Source: Dipteronia dyeriana (taxonomy: Eukaryota; Streptophyta; Magnoliopsida; Sapindales; Sapindaceae). From it: a DNA stretch of 64,000 nt. Under the pieces are notes generated by a model that was not told where the DNA came from, made no database searches, and saw only the letters and a list, made by a program, of their open reading frames with translations. Shown in pieces: positions 34,493 through 46,115 of the stretch. The stretch lies in NCBI GenBank assembly GCA_032871835.1, contig CM065303.1, forward strand, positions 22,880,001 through 22,944,000. The letters run 5' to 3'. Each line of letters begins with the position of its first letter. The stretch's first letter is position 1. A program made the position numbers and the translations under genes.

Positions 34493-36715
34493 TGTAAGTT
34501 CCTTGTTTTTATGATTGGCTTATTTCGATTGACAAACCACAATTTGGGATTAACATGTAAGGGTAATCTAGGTGATCTTTGTTCGTGACCAAGCTCAAGC
34601 TTCTAAGGTATATCACTTGCTTAACTCTTTGAAGAGATTTAGTTGCACACACGCACTTCATGCATGTTTTATTCACCTTGCATTTGTGTTCTTTATTGCT
34701 TATATGTGTGCATCATTTACATATTGCACACACACACACACACACTTACATGAATTTGTATTGACATGCATTTATTCCATATTACTCATGTGTGCATTCC
34801 TTCACAATGATACTTGCACTTCATTTCTAGATTTAAGTGTGGTTTTGTGTGATGTTCTTGTGTTGTGTCCACGGTTGCACAATGGTATGCTAATCTTAGC
34901 ATGTTGAGTGGCTAGTTGAGAAGGTCTCATTCTTCCCTTGGTTTGGTTATATGGAGTAAGGTGTCTAGTTTCAAAAAAGTGTATTTCAATGATTTAAATG
35001 TTTTTCAAAACTGACCTTTGTATGTTCTTGTGACCATATCTTTTTATACAATGATTCAAAATGAGTTTTAAAATTTTATGTACAAACATGACACCCATAC
35101 CTTTTCAACGGTATATTATTCGTAATATTTCATGACAGTTTGGATTGGTTTTAAAATCTCCAAAGTGACCACAAAAATAGGGCATCTCTGTTGTTGTCCG
35201 TTTCTGACCTTTGGTAACTCAAATGATCATAACTTCTCCTACAGACATCCAAATCTTGTTTTATAAATTGGAGTATAAAATATACTTTCATACCTTTCCA
35301 ACGGTATATTATACGGAAGGTTTGAATGTCGTTTGGTCATATTTTGGATCGCTTGAATCTTGAGCTTTTGTGATGTCGCGGCTGCGCCAGTCCACAAGCG
35401 CCCTCACCGACAGTAGATGTGCGCTGGTGTGGTTTCTATTGACCAGGGCAGCTTACCAGCACACTGATTAAATTTTGGGCATTTTCAAAATGATGTAGTT
35501 TTGCTCTAGGGCTCATATATACATGTCATCTTCTTCCTCACTCATTTTTTAGAGCTTAAAAACCCTATTTTAGTGTGAGAAAAGATTTCTTAGTGAGAGA
35601 AGCTCCCAAGAACACTTCTTAACTTAACCAACCTTCAATCCATGAACATCTAACATCATTCTTCATCACCCGAGCATGGATTCTCTTGTTTGTGTTTGAC
35701 TAGGTAATCTCTACATGCCAAATAATCTCTTGTTCCATTCTTATGACATGTATGCCTAGGTTTAGGAATTATTGTTGATTAAATGCATGTCATTGAGTTT
35801 AATTGCATTTGTAACATACTTGGATTGTTGATTGTTGGTTGAGATTTATATTTTGTGATAGCTAGGATTTGTGACCATTTTGCCAATCTTGCTAAATCTC
35901 TATGCTTTGCATTTAGATATTGTTTAGGACTTATTGATTGCATTTTGTGATTGCATTATAGTCATTGCCATGCTTAATGACAACTTGTGTTGATATGGCT
36001 TTTGTGATAGCTAGCATTTAGGTCATTGTTGCCTCTGGCTAATTAGGTCATATTGATTGCATTTTGATGATTGCATTTTAATGACCATGCCATGCTTAGT
36101 GACAACATATGTTGAAATGGCTTTGTTTGATAACTAGGATATAATGTTGCATAACTATATCTAGTTAAGTCTTTATGAACATTCATTTAGACATTGATAT
36201 CTTGGAATTGTACTTAGTGACATTCTTAAATTCCTAGATAAGTATTTAGTGTTGCCTAGCATTACTTGCATGTTTGAGTATTTTATCATATTCACTTAGG
36301 TTGTGTTTGACTCTTCTTTGAGGTTAAGTCTTGTGACTAATTGGTTAGTGTACAAGCATGTTGATCAAGAATCACTATTAACGCCCGTTGGGTAGAGTGA
36401 AAGGATTAGTAACCGGAGGGTGTGACAAGAGGTCAACCTAGGTTGTAAACTTTCATTCAATAGTGGATTTGAGGATCGAGTGTCGCGCACATATCAACCC
36501 GTGATTTTTCCCATTTGGAGGGTTTCCACTTCAATATTGTGTGTTGTTATTGTTTTAAGCATAATTGGTTTTATTGAATGCTTGTTTATTCGGGGTAATT
36601 TGTGTTAATATTGATTAATCGAAAAATCGGTAATTGATTCGATTAAAACCTATTCACCCCCCTCCCCCCCCTCCCCCTCTAGATCTAGACACACACATTC
36701 TAAAGGGAATTTTCA
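34493..36715 (+). repeat. 5' LTR of E4
   Basis: It starts tgtaagttccttg and ends gggaattttca. It has a (CA)n run near 34728-34745, a GC-rich dyad patch at 35375-35460 (gcgctggtgtgg, then gaccagggcagc), a weak TATA-like catatatacat at 35513-35523, internal duplications around 35840-36130, and a C-rich run before its end. Confidence 0.9.
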
Positions 36716-36717
36716 AT

Positions 36718-36730
36718 TGGTATCAAAGCC
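36718..36730 (+). promoter_or_regulatory. Primer-binding site of E4 (tRNA-Met type)
   Basis: tggtatcaaagcc, two bases after the 5' LTR. Confidence 0.75.
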
Positions 36731-36852
36731 GGTGCCTAGATATTCTTAGGTGATCCGTGCACTGTGTGTGTCTTACCTTGTGCATTTTGGTTGTTTGCAT
36801 TTTATGTGTTGCATTACATTTGTATCTTCATATCATTTATAACCCAAACAAT

Positions 36853-38628
36853 ATGAGTGATTTTGGGGTGATTAGAGAGGGTTTGTCGGATGTGAGACCA
36901 TATTTTCTCAAGGGAGATAATTATTGTTCATGGAAGAGAAAGATGGAGTCCTTTCTTTTGGCAATAGATGATAGAGTTTAGATGGTGATTGAAGATGGAT
37001 ACACACCACCAATCATGACCATGGAAGATGGAAGTAGTGTGCCTAAGCCTAAGTCTTAATGGAGTTCCCAAGAGCTTGAAGCATCAAAGTGGAACGATGA
37101 GGCAATGAGTGCTCTTCTTAGTGCAATGGATGAGAACCACTACAAACTTATCCAAATCATCAAAAATGCACAAGAAGCTTGAAATATCCTAGAGAAGGCA
37201 CATGACAAAACCGAAGTGATAGGAAGGCCATTGGCTTATGAATTTAGATAGAGTCCTAGATCCATATCACCAAAGAAGCAAAAAGGCATAACATTGAAGA
37301 CCTCCAAGATTGTGAAGGAGGATGAAGACTCGGATGAAGAAATGGCTCTAATGGTGAAGAGATTCAAGAAATTTATGAATCTTCACAAGAAAGACTCGAA
37401 GAAGAAGATTGAGCCAAGACAAGTGAAGCCTACATGAAAAGGCATTCAATGCTGTGAGTGTAGCGGGATTGGTCACATTTCTTCCAAATGTACTAATTTG
37501 AAGAGGAAGAAAGGAAAGGTGGTGGTCACCTCATCAAGTGATAGTGGAAGTAAAGAAGATTCCTCAAGTGATGAGAAACATGTTCTTGACTACATGGCTT
37601 TTGAAGCCTCTTATATGGAAGTTGTAGAAAAAGGCAACAAGGCCTTAGTTTGTGGCCTTGAAGAAGGATATGATGACAAAGTAGATAAGAGAGTGATCAA
37701 TGAAGCTACTTGTGTTGATGATGCCAATATGGCAACAAGTGAAACTAATGGTGACTCAAGCATTGAGAGCTCTTTATCTTACTATACAAATGGAAGTGTA
37801 GAGAGTATGGATCTTGAAGGGTTCATTTTGAAGATAAAGAAAGAGGTTCTAAGATTAAAGGAAGAGAACCTCAAGCTATCAACCGAGATGATTCACTTGA
37901 ATAAAGAAGTGAAGATAGCTAAGAGAAATGAATTCTTGAGGGAAAAAGAGCTTGAAGAAGCAAGAGAAATTATTGCTAAGATGACTTCAAGTACAAAGAA
38001 GATTGACCACGTGTTGGGAGTTGACAAGAAGCCAAGTAACAAGAGAGGTCTAGAGTTTGAAGATAGCAAGGAGACCTCAACTACTAACAAGATGGTATTT
38101 GTCAAGAGCATGGACTTCAAAGAGCCCCTTCCTCTACTTCATCCTAGGAAGAAAAATGAATTAGGAGAGTGCTCTAAGAATGTCCAAGTCAAGATGGCAC
38201 CAAGGAGTCAAGCTCAAGCTCCACCATTGAGAGCACATCAAACAAGTCTTCCTCAACTAGAATGCCATCAAGCCAAGAAGCATTTAATGCAAGTTCAACC
38301 AAGGAAGCAACCTTCTCCAACTCAACAAAAAAGGAGAAGAGAACCAATACCATACCAAAGGAAAGCTCAAAGACATGGGAAAATACCGTTGTCCTCACAA
38401 AGGAATGGTATGACCACTCATTTTATTCCTTCATGTCATTTTTGTGGTGTTGATGGTCATATTAGACCAAATTGCTTTAAGTACATTAACATGTGTAGAA
38501 CTAAGAGCATGATTGAAAGAAAAAGAGCTAGAGCCAATATGCATGTGTCTAGTAAATCTAGTGTCAATGATCCTAGGAGTAATATGATGACCTTGACCAC
38601 TAGGAATGACAATGTGTCACCTAAGTGA
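36853..38628 (+). pseudogene. gag: Gag of E4
   Basis: One frame runs from ATG 36853 (MSDFGVIREGLSDVRPYF) to the stop at 38628, with five stops before 37440 and an open stretch from 37498 on. It has the WKRKMESFLLAIDD region, a CCHC knuckle (CCECSGIGHISSKC, about 37450-37490), a charged coiled-coil region (KEEVLRLKEENLKL), and a second CCHC-like motif (CHFCGVDGHIRPNC, 38438-38479). Four of the five stops sit where the E5-type text has Trp. A stretch after KTEV at 37210 is missing compared with E5. It resembles SIRE/Maximus gag with two knuckles. Confidence 0.75.
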
Positions 38629-39928
38629 ATTAGAAAAAATGAACCCACATGCCATTGTGCTAAGGGTTCACCCATAGGCTCAGCTAGGTCCAATGGACTT
38701 AGTAAGTCTATATGGACTCATATTCCCGCTTGACTTATTTTGAATTGACCCCATATGGGGAGCTCAAGCAAAGAGAGCAAATTGGCAATGCATTATGCTC
38801 ATTGATAATATTTATACTTCTTTAATAATTACTTGAGATGATTGGTTGTACATATTTTTTTAATAAGTGTGCAACTTTGCTTAACATGCAATCCATGTCT
38901 TATTTATGACCAAACATGCATTTTTGGACTAGGAGAATTGATTGGGAAGTACATTTTGAATGACCTATAATTAATCTCCATGACATGTTGATTATTTCTA
39001 TGACATGTTTTAAATTGATATGCATGATGAGATTTTTTGAATGCTTTAAAATGAATGCAAAAACTGTGTGTGAAAGCAATTATAGACTTCAATCAATAAG
39101 GATCATGTATCAATTTCAAGGATTTCACAATCCAAAAGTCTCTCTCTCTTTACTTGTTGAACAAGGCTACTATCATACGGGCATTCCACCCGGAAAAATC
39201 AAAAAAGGGTGCAATAGTAGCTCATGTCTTGTTTTACTTGTAAAGCTTTATATAGTTGTTCTTAAAATGAATTTATTTTACAATCTATATCTTGCTTATT
39301 CCATGACAAAGGGTGAAATTGGTTTGAATTCTCTTGGAAACCCTTGTTATTTTGCTTTGCCAAATACCATGTTTTGATCTTGAATACAACTTGTCTTGTA
39401 CGCAAAGCATCCGTTCACACATTTTTTATGTAATAAAACTCCTTGATTCTCTCTTCTTAATTGAGTTGCATAAATTGGTTTATATGATTATGCAAATGTC
39501 TTGTGCCATAAGCTCTCATTGCTAATGCCCTCTTAAGGGGATACTCCTTTGTCTATCTCATGACAAAAAGGGGGAGTAGTGTGGACTTAGGGGGAGTTGA
39601 GAGTGGCATGATTTAGGGGGAGTTTGACTTGTTAAGGGGGAGTTGACCTATTTATGGGGAGCATTTGCAATTGCATTGTTGATGCATGTTGCTTATTTCT
39701 ATTGTACGCAAATTGCACTTGTTTTTATTTCTTTGATCACCTCACATACACTTGTGTTGGAAAGTGTAGTTATTTTGTTTTGTAGAGATGTTGAAAGAGA
39801 TGGATGACTTGAAAATCTAGTTTATTAGGCATCTCTTTGTAATATAGAAAAACTTTGTTGACCCCTGTCTTTTGTTTTGTTTATTTGTGAGGATGAATTG
39901 TGAGTGGTGGTTTAGTCACGAAATAGCC
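38629..39928 (+). other. 3' untranslated part of E4; no pol seen
   Basis: After gag comes a short piece that still reads as SIRE-type text (HCAKGSPIGSARSNG, about 38655-38700), then AT-rich DNA. No integrase or reverse transcriptase motif is visible. Confidence 0.6.
39560..39665 (+). repeat. Series of gggggagtt purine tracts in E4
   Basis: Five runs of the form aagggggagt or ttagggggagtt are spaced about 20-30 bp apart, some 300 bp upstream of the 3' LTR tract. They could be extra plus-strand priming sites. They are not seen in E5, where this region has been deleted. Confidence 0.65.
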
Positions 39929-39940
39929 AAAAGGGGAGAT

Positions 39941-42172
39941 TGTAAGTTCATTGTTTTTTTTATTGGCTTATTTCGATTGACAAACCACAATTGGGGATTA
40001 ACATGTAAGGGTAGTTTAGGTGATCTTTGTTCGTGACCAAGCTCAAGCTTCTAAGGTATATCACTTGCTTAACTCTTTGAAGAGATTTAGTTGCACACAC
40101 ACACACACTTCATGCATGTTTTGTTCACCTTGCATTTGTGTTCTTTATTGCTTATATGTGTGCATCATTTACATATTGCACACATACACTTACATAAATT
40201 TGTATTGACATGGATTTATTCCTTGTTACTCATGTGTTCATTCCTTCACAATGATACTTGCACTTCGTTTCTAGATTTAAGTGTGGTTTTGTGTGGTGTG
40301 CTTGTGTTGTGTCCATGGTTGCACGATGGTGTGCTAATCTTAGCGTGTTGAGTGGCCATTTGAGAAGGTCTCATTCTTCCCTTGGTTTGGTTATATGGAG
40401 TAAAGTGTCTAGTTTCAAAAGAGTGTATTTCAATGATTTAAATGTTTTTCAAAACTGACCTTTGTATGTTCTTGTGACCATATATTTTTATACAATGATT
40501 CAAAATGAGTTTTAAAATTTTATGTACAAACTAGACACCCATACCTTTCCCACGGTATATTATTCGTAATATTCCATGACTGTTTGGATTGGTTTTAAAA
40601 TCTCCAAAGTGACCACAAAAACAGGGCATCTCGGTTGTTATCCGTTTCTGACCTTTGGTCACTCCAATGATCATAACATTTTATACAGAAGTTCAAATCT
40701 TGTTTTATAAATTGGAGTAGATAGTAGACTTCCATACCTTTCCAACAGTATATTATACTAAAGTTTTGGATGTCGTTTGGTCATATTTTGGGCCGCTCGA
40801 ATCTTGAGCTTTTGTGTTGTTGAGCTACGCCAGTCCAAAATTGCCCTCACCAGCACCTCTTGGACATTAGATGTGCGCTGGTGTGGTGCTTGTCGACCAG
40901 CGCAGCTCACGAGCTCATTGAGTAAATTTCGGGCATTTTCAAAGCGATATAGTTTTTCTCTATGGCTCATATATGCATGCCATCTTCTTCCTCACTCATT
41001 TTTTAGAGCTTAAAAACCCTATTTTAGTGTGAGAAAAGATTTCTTAGTGAGAGAAGCTCCCAAGAACACTTCTTGACTTAACCAACCTTCAATCCATGAA
41101 CATCTAACATTATTCTTCATCATTTAAGCATGCATTCTCTTGTTTATGTTTGACTAGGTAATCTCTACATGCCAAATAATCTTTTGTTCCATTTTTATGA
41201 CATGTATGCCTAGGTTTAGCAATTATTGTTGATTAAATGCATGTCATTGAGTTTAATTGCATTTGTAACATGCTTTGATTGTTGATTGTTAATTGAGATT
41301 TATATTTTGTGATAGCTAGGATTTATGACCATTTTTCTCTTCTAGCTAAATCTCTATGCTTTGCATTTAGATATTGTTTGGGACTTATTGATTGCATTTT
41401 GTGATTGCATTATAGTCCTTGCCATGCTTAATGACAACTTGTATTGATATGGCTTTTGTGATAGCTAGCATTTAGGTCATTGTTGCCTCTGGCTAATTAG
41501 GTCATATTGATTGCATTTTGATGATTGCATTTTAATGACCATGCCATGCTTAGTGACAACATATGTTGAAATGGCTTTGTTTGATAACTAGGATATAATG
41601 TTTCATAACTATATCTAGTTAAGTCTTTATGAACATTCATTTAGACATTGATATCTAGGAATTGTACTTAGTGACATTCTTAAATTTCTAGATAAGCATT
41701 TAGTGTTGTCTAGCATTACTTGCATGTTTGAATATTTTATCATACTCACTTAGGTTGTATTTGACTCTTCTTTGAGGTTAAGTCTTATGACTAATTGGTT
41801 AGTGTACAAGCATGTTGATCAAGAATCATTATTAAGGCCTGTTGGGTAGAGTGAAAGGGTTAGTAACTGGAGGGTGTGACAAGAGGTCAACCTAGGTTGT
41901 AAACTTTCATTCAATAATGGATTTGAGGATCGAGTGTGGCGCACATATCAGCCCGTGGTTTTTCCAATTTGGAGGGTTTCCACGTAAATATTGTGTGTTG
42001 TTATTATTTTAAGCATAATTGGTTTTATTGAATGCTTGTTTATTCTGGGTAGTTTGTGTTAATATTGATTAATCGAAAAATCGGTAATTGATTCGATTAA
42101 AACCTATTCACCCCCCTCCCCCCCCCCCCCCCCCTCTAGGTCTAGACACACACATTCTAAAGGGAATTTTCA
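39941..42172 (+). repeat. 3' LTR of E4
   Basis: It starts tgtaagttcattg and ends gggaattttca. The GC-rich dyad patch is at 40815-40925 (gtgcgctggtgtggt with cgaccagcgcagc). A pure C run of about 18 lies near 42117-42134. Confidence 0.9.
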
Positions 42173-42177
42173 ATATC

Positions 42178-45100
42178 AAAATCAAAACTTTTGGTTTCTT
42201 GATTCTGAAGCCAGCAACCATATGATTAACAGAAAAGACTTATTCATTGAACTTGATGAGAAAGTTCATGGAGAAATCTCATTTGGCGACCTCTCTAAAT
42301 CCTTGTCTAAGGAAGAAGAGATGTCATGATCAAGAAAAATAATGGAGATCATGCTTTCATCTCTAATATTTATTATGTTTCAGATGTGAAGACAAACATC
42401 CTAAGTCTCGAACAACTCTTGGAAAAAGGCTATCACATTAGCCTTCAAGATATTCAACTCACCATTAAAGATGCTCGAGGAAAGCTGGTTACTCTAGTCT
42501 AGATGACAAAGAACATGATGTTTCCTCTCGCAATTCATCATGATGCGCCAAGGTGTTTGACAGCCATCATCGATGACAAAGATTGGTTGTGGCATATAAG
42601 GTACGGACATCTCAATTTTGAAAGTTTAAAGCAACTGGGAAGTAAGAAAATGATGAAAGGATTGCCAAACATCCATCACCCAAATGAGATGTGTGAAAGC
42701 TATGTTCTCAGTAAACAACATAGAAATAGCTTCAGAAATGAGGCAAATTGGAAAGCAACCATGCCACTTGAGCTCGTTCACACAGACGTGTGTGGTCCAT
42801 TGACGCCGGTATCAATTGGACAGAATAAATACTTCCTTACCTTCATTGCAGACTACAGCAGGAAGACTTGGGTTTATTTCCTAAAAAGGAAGTCTAAAGT
42901 ATTTGGTTACTTCAAGAGTTCAAAACTCTTGTCGAGAAGCAAAGTGGCTATTATATCAAAACATTCAGATCAGCTCTAGGTGGAGAATACACTGATGGTG
43001 CTTTCCAGGAATTCCTTAAGCAACAAGGAATCAAACATCAGTTTACACCAGTTATACTCCTCAGTTAAACGGTGTAGCTGAAAGGAAGAATCGAAGAATC
43101 CTTAACATGGTCAGAAGCATGTTGAATGACATGTTGAAGGATAAAAACATGCCTAAATGTTTTTTGGCTGAAACAAACATATGTGTGGTATATCTATAAA
43201 AACAGATGTCCTACGAAGAGTCTTGATACAAAGACACCGCAAGAAGTATGGAGCACTCACAAACCAAGTGTGATCCACCTTAAAGTTTTTGGCTTCATTG
43301 CCTACATCAAAGTCCCAGAAGTGAGAAGAACCAAGCTTGAAGATAAAAGAGAAAAATGTATCCTGGTTGGATACGGTGACAAAACTATGGGTTACCGGTT
43401 GTACAACCCTGTCACCAAGAAAGTGATCTTCAGTAGAGATGTCATTTTTGAAGAAAATGAATCCTGGAATTAGGATCAGAAAAAAGCTTCCAGAAGTACA
43501 GAGTTGATATCTGAAAAAGAGACAAGAGAAGTGGCTTTAGAGCTACAAATACCTAGAAATCAGCAGACTCCTCAATGTGGTTCCTCTTCACCACAAAGGT
43601 ATAATACTCTATTACCAATTGAACGTGACTTTTTAGATATGATGCCTAGAGGGACATGTAGCCTAGAATATCTGTATAAAAATACAAAACATGTGGAGGA
43701 AGATATCACTCCGTATTGTCTACTGATGACAAGTGATCCAGGTAGCTTTAAAAAAGCTAATCAAGAAGAAAAATGGAGAAGTGCAATGGATGAAGAGATT
43801 CGATCCATTGAAAAGAACAAAGATATGGGAGTTGACTAATCTCCTAAAAGGTCGAAAAACTATCGGAGTGAAATGGGTCTACAAGACCAAAAGGAATGCG
43901 AAAGAAGAAGTTCAGAGATATAAGGCAAGACTTGTAGCACAAGGTTATAAACAAAATGAAAGGGTTGACTACGGAAAAGTCTTTACCAAGGTTACCATAC
44001 AAATACCATCAGATTGCTAATATCATTAGCAGCCTAGAAAAGTTAAAAAATGTACCAACTTGACGTAAAGTCAGTATTCCTGAATGGCTTTCTTGAAGAA
44101 GAAATCTATATGGAATAACCACCTAAATATGTGGAATAACCACCTAGATATGTGAAGAAAGGTAAAAAAGATAAAGTATGCAGGCTAAAGAAAGCTCTAT
44201 ATGGTTTGAAGCAAGCACCCCATGCATGGAACATGAGGATTAATGATTACTTCTAAGAGAACGGATTTGAGAAATGTTTGTATGAACATGCGCCATATTT
44301 GAAGAAAGAGACTAATGGAAGCCTGTTATATGCATGCCTATATGTTGATGACTAGATCTTCACTGGCAATAATCCAGCCATGCTTGAAGATTTCAAGCGG
44401 AGAATGGTGAAATAATTTGAGATGACTGACATTGGTCTAATGGCTCATTTTATTGGTATTGAAGTTGTGCAAATCGAAAAAGGTATCTTCATCTCCTAGA
44501 GTAACTATGTAAAGGAAATTCCGAAAAGATTTGGTTTGAAAAAATGCAATCCTGTCACAACTCCAGTAGAAATAGGATTAAAGTTAAGAAAGAACGAAAG
44601 AGGAGATGTTGATCCAACCTATTTCAAGAGCCCGGTTGGAAGCCTGAGATACTTGATGTGTACCAGACCAGATACATTTTTTGGAGTTGGACTAGTTAGT
44701 AGTTATATGGAGACTCCTGACCAGTCTCACCTAAATGCAGCAAAGAGGATACTCCGCTGCATAAAAGATACAATCGATGATGGTATATTTTATACCAAAT
44801 GTGAAGATTACAGGTTGATTGGCTATTCAGACGATGATTGGGGAAGATATCTAGATGAACGTAAAAGCACGACATGTTTTATGTTTTTTATAGGAGATAC
44901 AGTGTTCACATAGTCATCCAAAAAACAAGCCATTGAGACACTGTCATCATGTGAAGCTGAGTGTGTTGGTGCCTGCTTAGCTGTTTGTCATGGTATTTAG
45001 ATCAGGAAAGTGTTGCAGTACTTGAGATTTCCATAAGTTAATCCCACAGAGGTCTAAATCGACAATCGGTCAGCGATTGCGCTAGCAAAGAATCTAGTAT

Positions 45101-45258
45101 TCCATGAAAGATGCAAACATATTGATACACAGTATCATTTCATCAGAGAGCTTGTGAAGAATAAGAAGGTGGAACTAGATTCTTACATGACATTTCATCA
45201 AGTTGCCGATATATTCATCAAGCTGCTCAAACATGATGTGTTTTCAAGACAAAGATAA
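42178..45258 (+). pseudogene. pol: Pol of E3 (protease to RNase H), decayed
   Basis: The protease text FWFLDSEASNHMINRKDL lies at about 42190-42240 (DSG is now DSE). Integrase is seen at 42590-43160 (LWHIRYGHLNFESLKQL, VHTDVCGP, then [10 protein letters not shown]). Its C-terminal part is at 43300-43470 (KREKCILVGYGDKTMGYRLY). Reverse transcriptase spans 43840-44500 ([42 protein letters not shown] near 44343). RNase H is at 44740-45250 (YSDDDWGR, SSCEAECVGACL, KNLVFHERCKHID). There are many stops and frameshifts, plus a 23-bp tandem duplication (ggaataaccacctaaatatgt) at about 44113-44158. It is not functional. Confidence 0.8.
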
Positions 45259-45301
45259 TGCTCGGTATGACAAAACTCGGAGAGTCAAGTTTAAGGGGAG
45301 A

Positions 45302-45616
45302 TGTTGAAAACTAAACTTGACTCCAACCACCACATGTCCAGAAGCCAACAAATATTGACTCCAACCTCCTGCCACATTTCAATAAGTCAACCATCAAAAT
45401 GGCTCCAACCACCATCTAATTTCATCTACCAGCCATCTTCCAACTGCCATCAACCAACTGATATGAATTTATTGCTTTGTTCCATTGTGTTCATTTCCCT
45501 ATATAAGTGGATGAAGATTGTGTTGTAATGTGTGGAGTAGTGTAAGTTAATCTAGAGAGTAATAATAAAGCTTCTCCTTTCCTTTGTTTATTCGAATCAC
45601 TCTCAGAGGTGCACCA
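45302..45616 (+). repeat. 3' LTR of E3
   Basis: It starts tgttgaaaactaaacttgac and ends cagaggtgcacca. It is preceded by the purine tract taaggggaga at 45292-45301. Confidence 0.85.
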
Positions 45617-45760
45617 CAAGTCTACATGGATAAAGAGAAGCTACAACAAATGTGAAAGTTCATTATCAATAGGTTATTTTTCAGTAGATAATCTTGAAAC
45701 CAGGACAAGCAAAAATTGTATACAGTTCTTGGAATCAAATTCCGATGACATTAACGTGGG
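45617..45760. repeat. Right copy of the ~142-bp direct repeat flanking E3
   Basis: It starts caagtctacatggataaag and ends acattaacgtggg. A normal copia insertion leaves 5 bp, so this long repeat is not an ordinary target duplication. Confidence 0.8.
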
Positions 45761-46115
45761 AGGTTAGCAACATTAAGATCTTCTGATAAATTCTGATGAA
45801 GGCGAGAAATCCAACGAATAATTTTAGAGGATTTACAGTGACTGGTGAATGGTGAGAAACTATCCAAGCAATGAACAACGAGTGTAATAGGCAGTGAAAT
45901 GTCAATGAGAGAAAGACTTTCAAAACAAGTTAAACTAGTATGAGTTGATGCAATTCTTGAAGAAGGAAGCCGATTCAATCAGATAATGCAAGCAACACAT
46001 GCATCTGATGTTTGTAATCCCTTATTTTTAAAAGGGTATGTAGTATAATTGACCTAAAGACAAAAAAGGGGTGCAAGCAAACATGGCTCAAATAGATGGA
46101 TACTTAATTATTCAC
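45761..46115 (-). other. Intron 5 of PDI-Y
   Basis: It is homologous to 24060-24200 in PDI-X: shared 'gcaagcacatacatctgat' type text and aaaaggtatgtag. In X this intron was expanded to about 4.3 kb by the CACTA-type element and the TA-rich repeats. Confidence 0.55.

Larger units (their letters stand above)
34493..42172 (+). mobile_element. Nested gag-only SIRE-like copia element E4
   Basis: The LTRs are 34493-36715 and 39941-42172. The duplication atatc is perfect on both sides (34488-34492 and 42173-42177). The primer site tggtatcaaagcc is at 36718-36730 and the tract aaaaggggagat at 39929-39940. The inside holds a gag gene with a zinc knuckle and a second knuckle-like motif but no protease, integrase or reverse transcriptase. 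It inserted into the gag-protease border of E3, so it is younger than E3. It is related to E5 (12008-17159) in LTR and gag. Confidence 0.92.
32553..45616 (+). mobile_element. Copia element E3, with a nested gag-only element
   Basis: Short LTRs lie at 32553-32883 and 45302-45616, with a tgtt start and a cacca end. The element is 5.4 kb without the nested insertion at 34493-42172. Gag is before and pol after the nested element. A polypurine tract precedes the 3' LTR. No clear primer-binding site is seen after the 5' LTR (agtaacctcaaacc). The flanking 5-mers differ (cttgg on the left, caagt on the right), so the two ends probably did not come from a single insertion event. The clade within Ty1/copia is not resolved. 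Confidence 0.85.
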
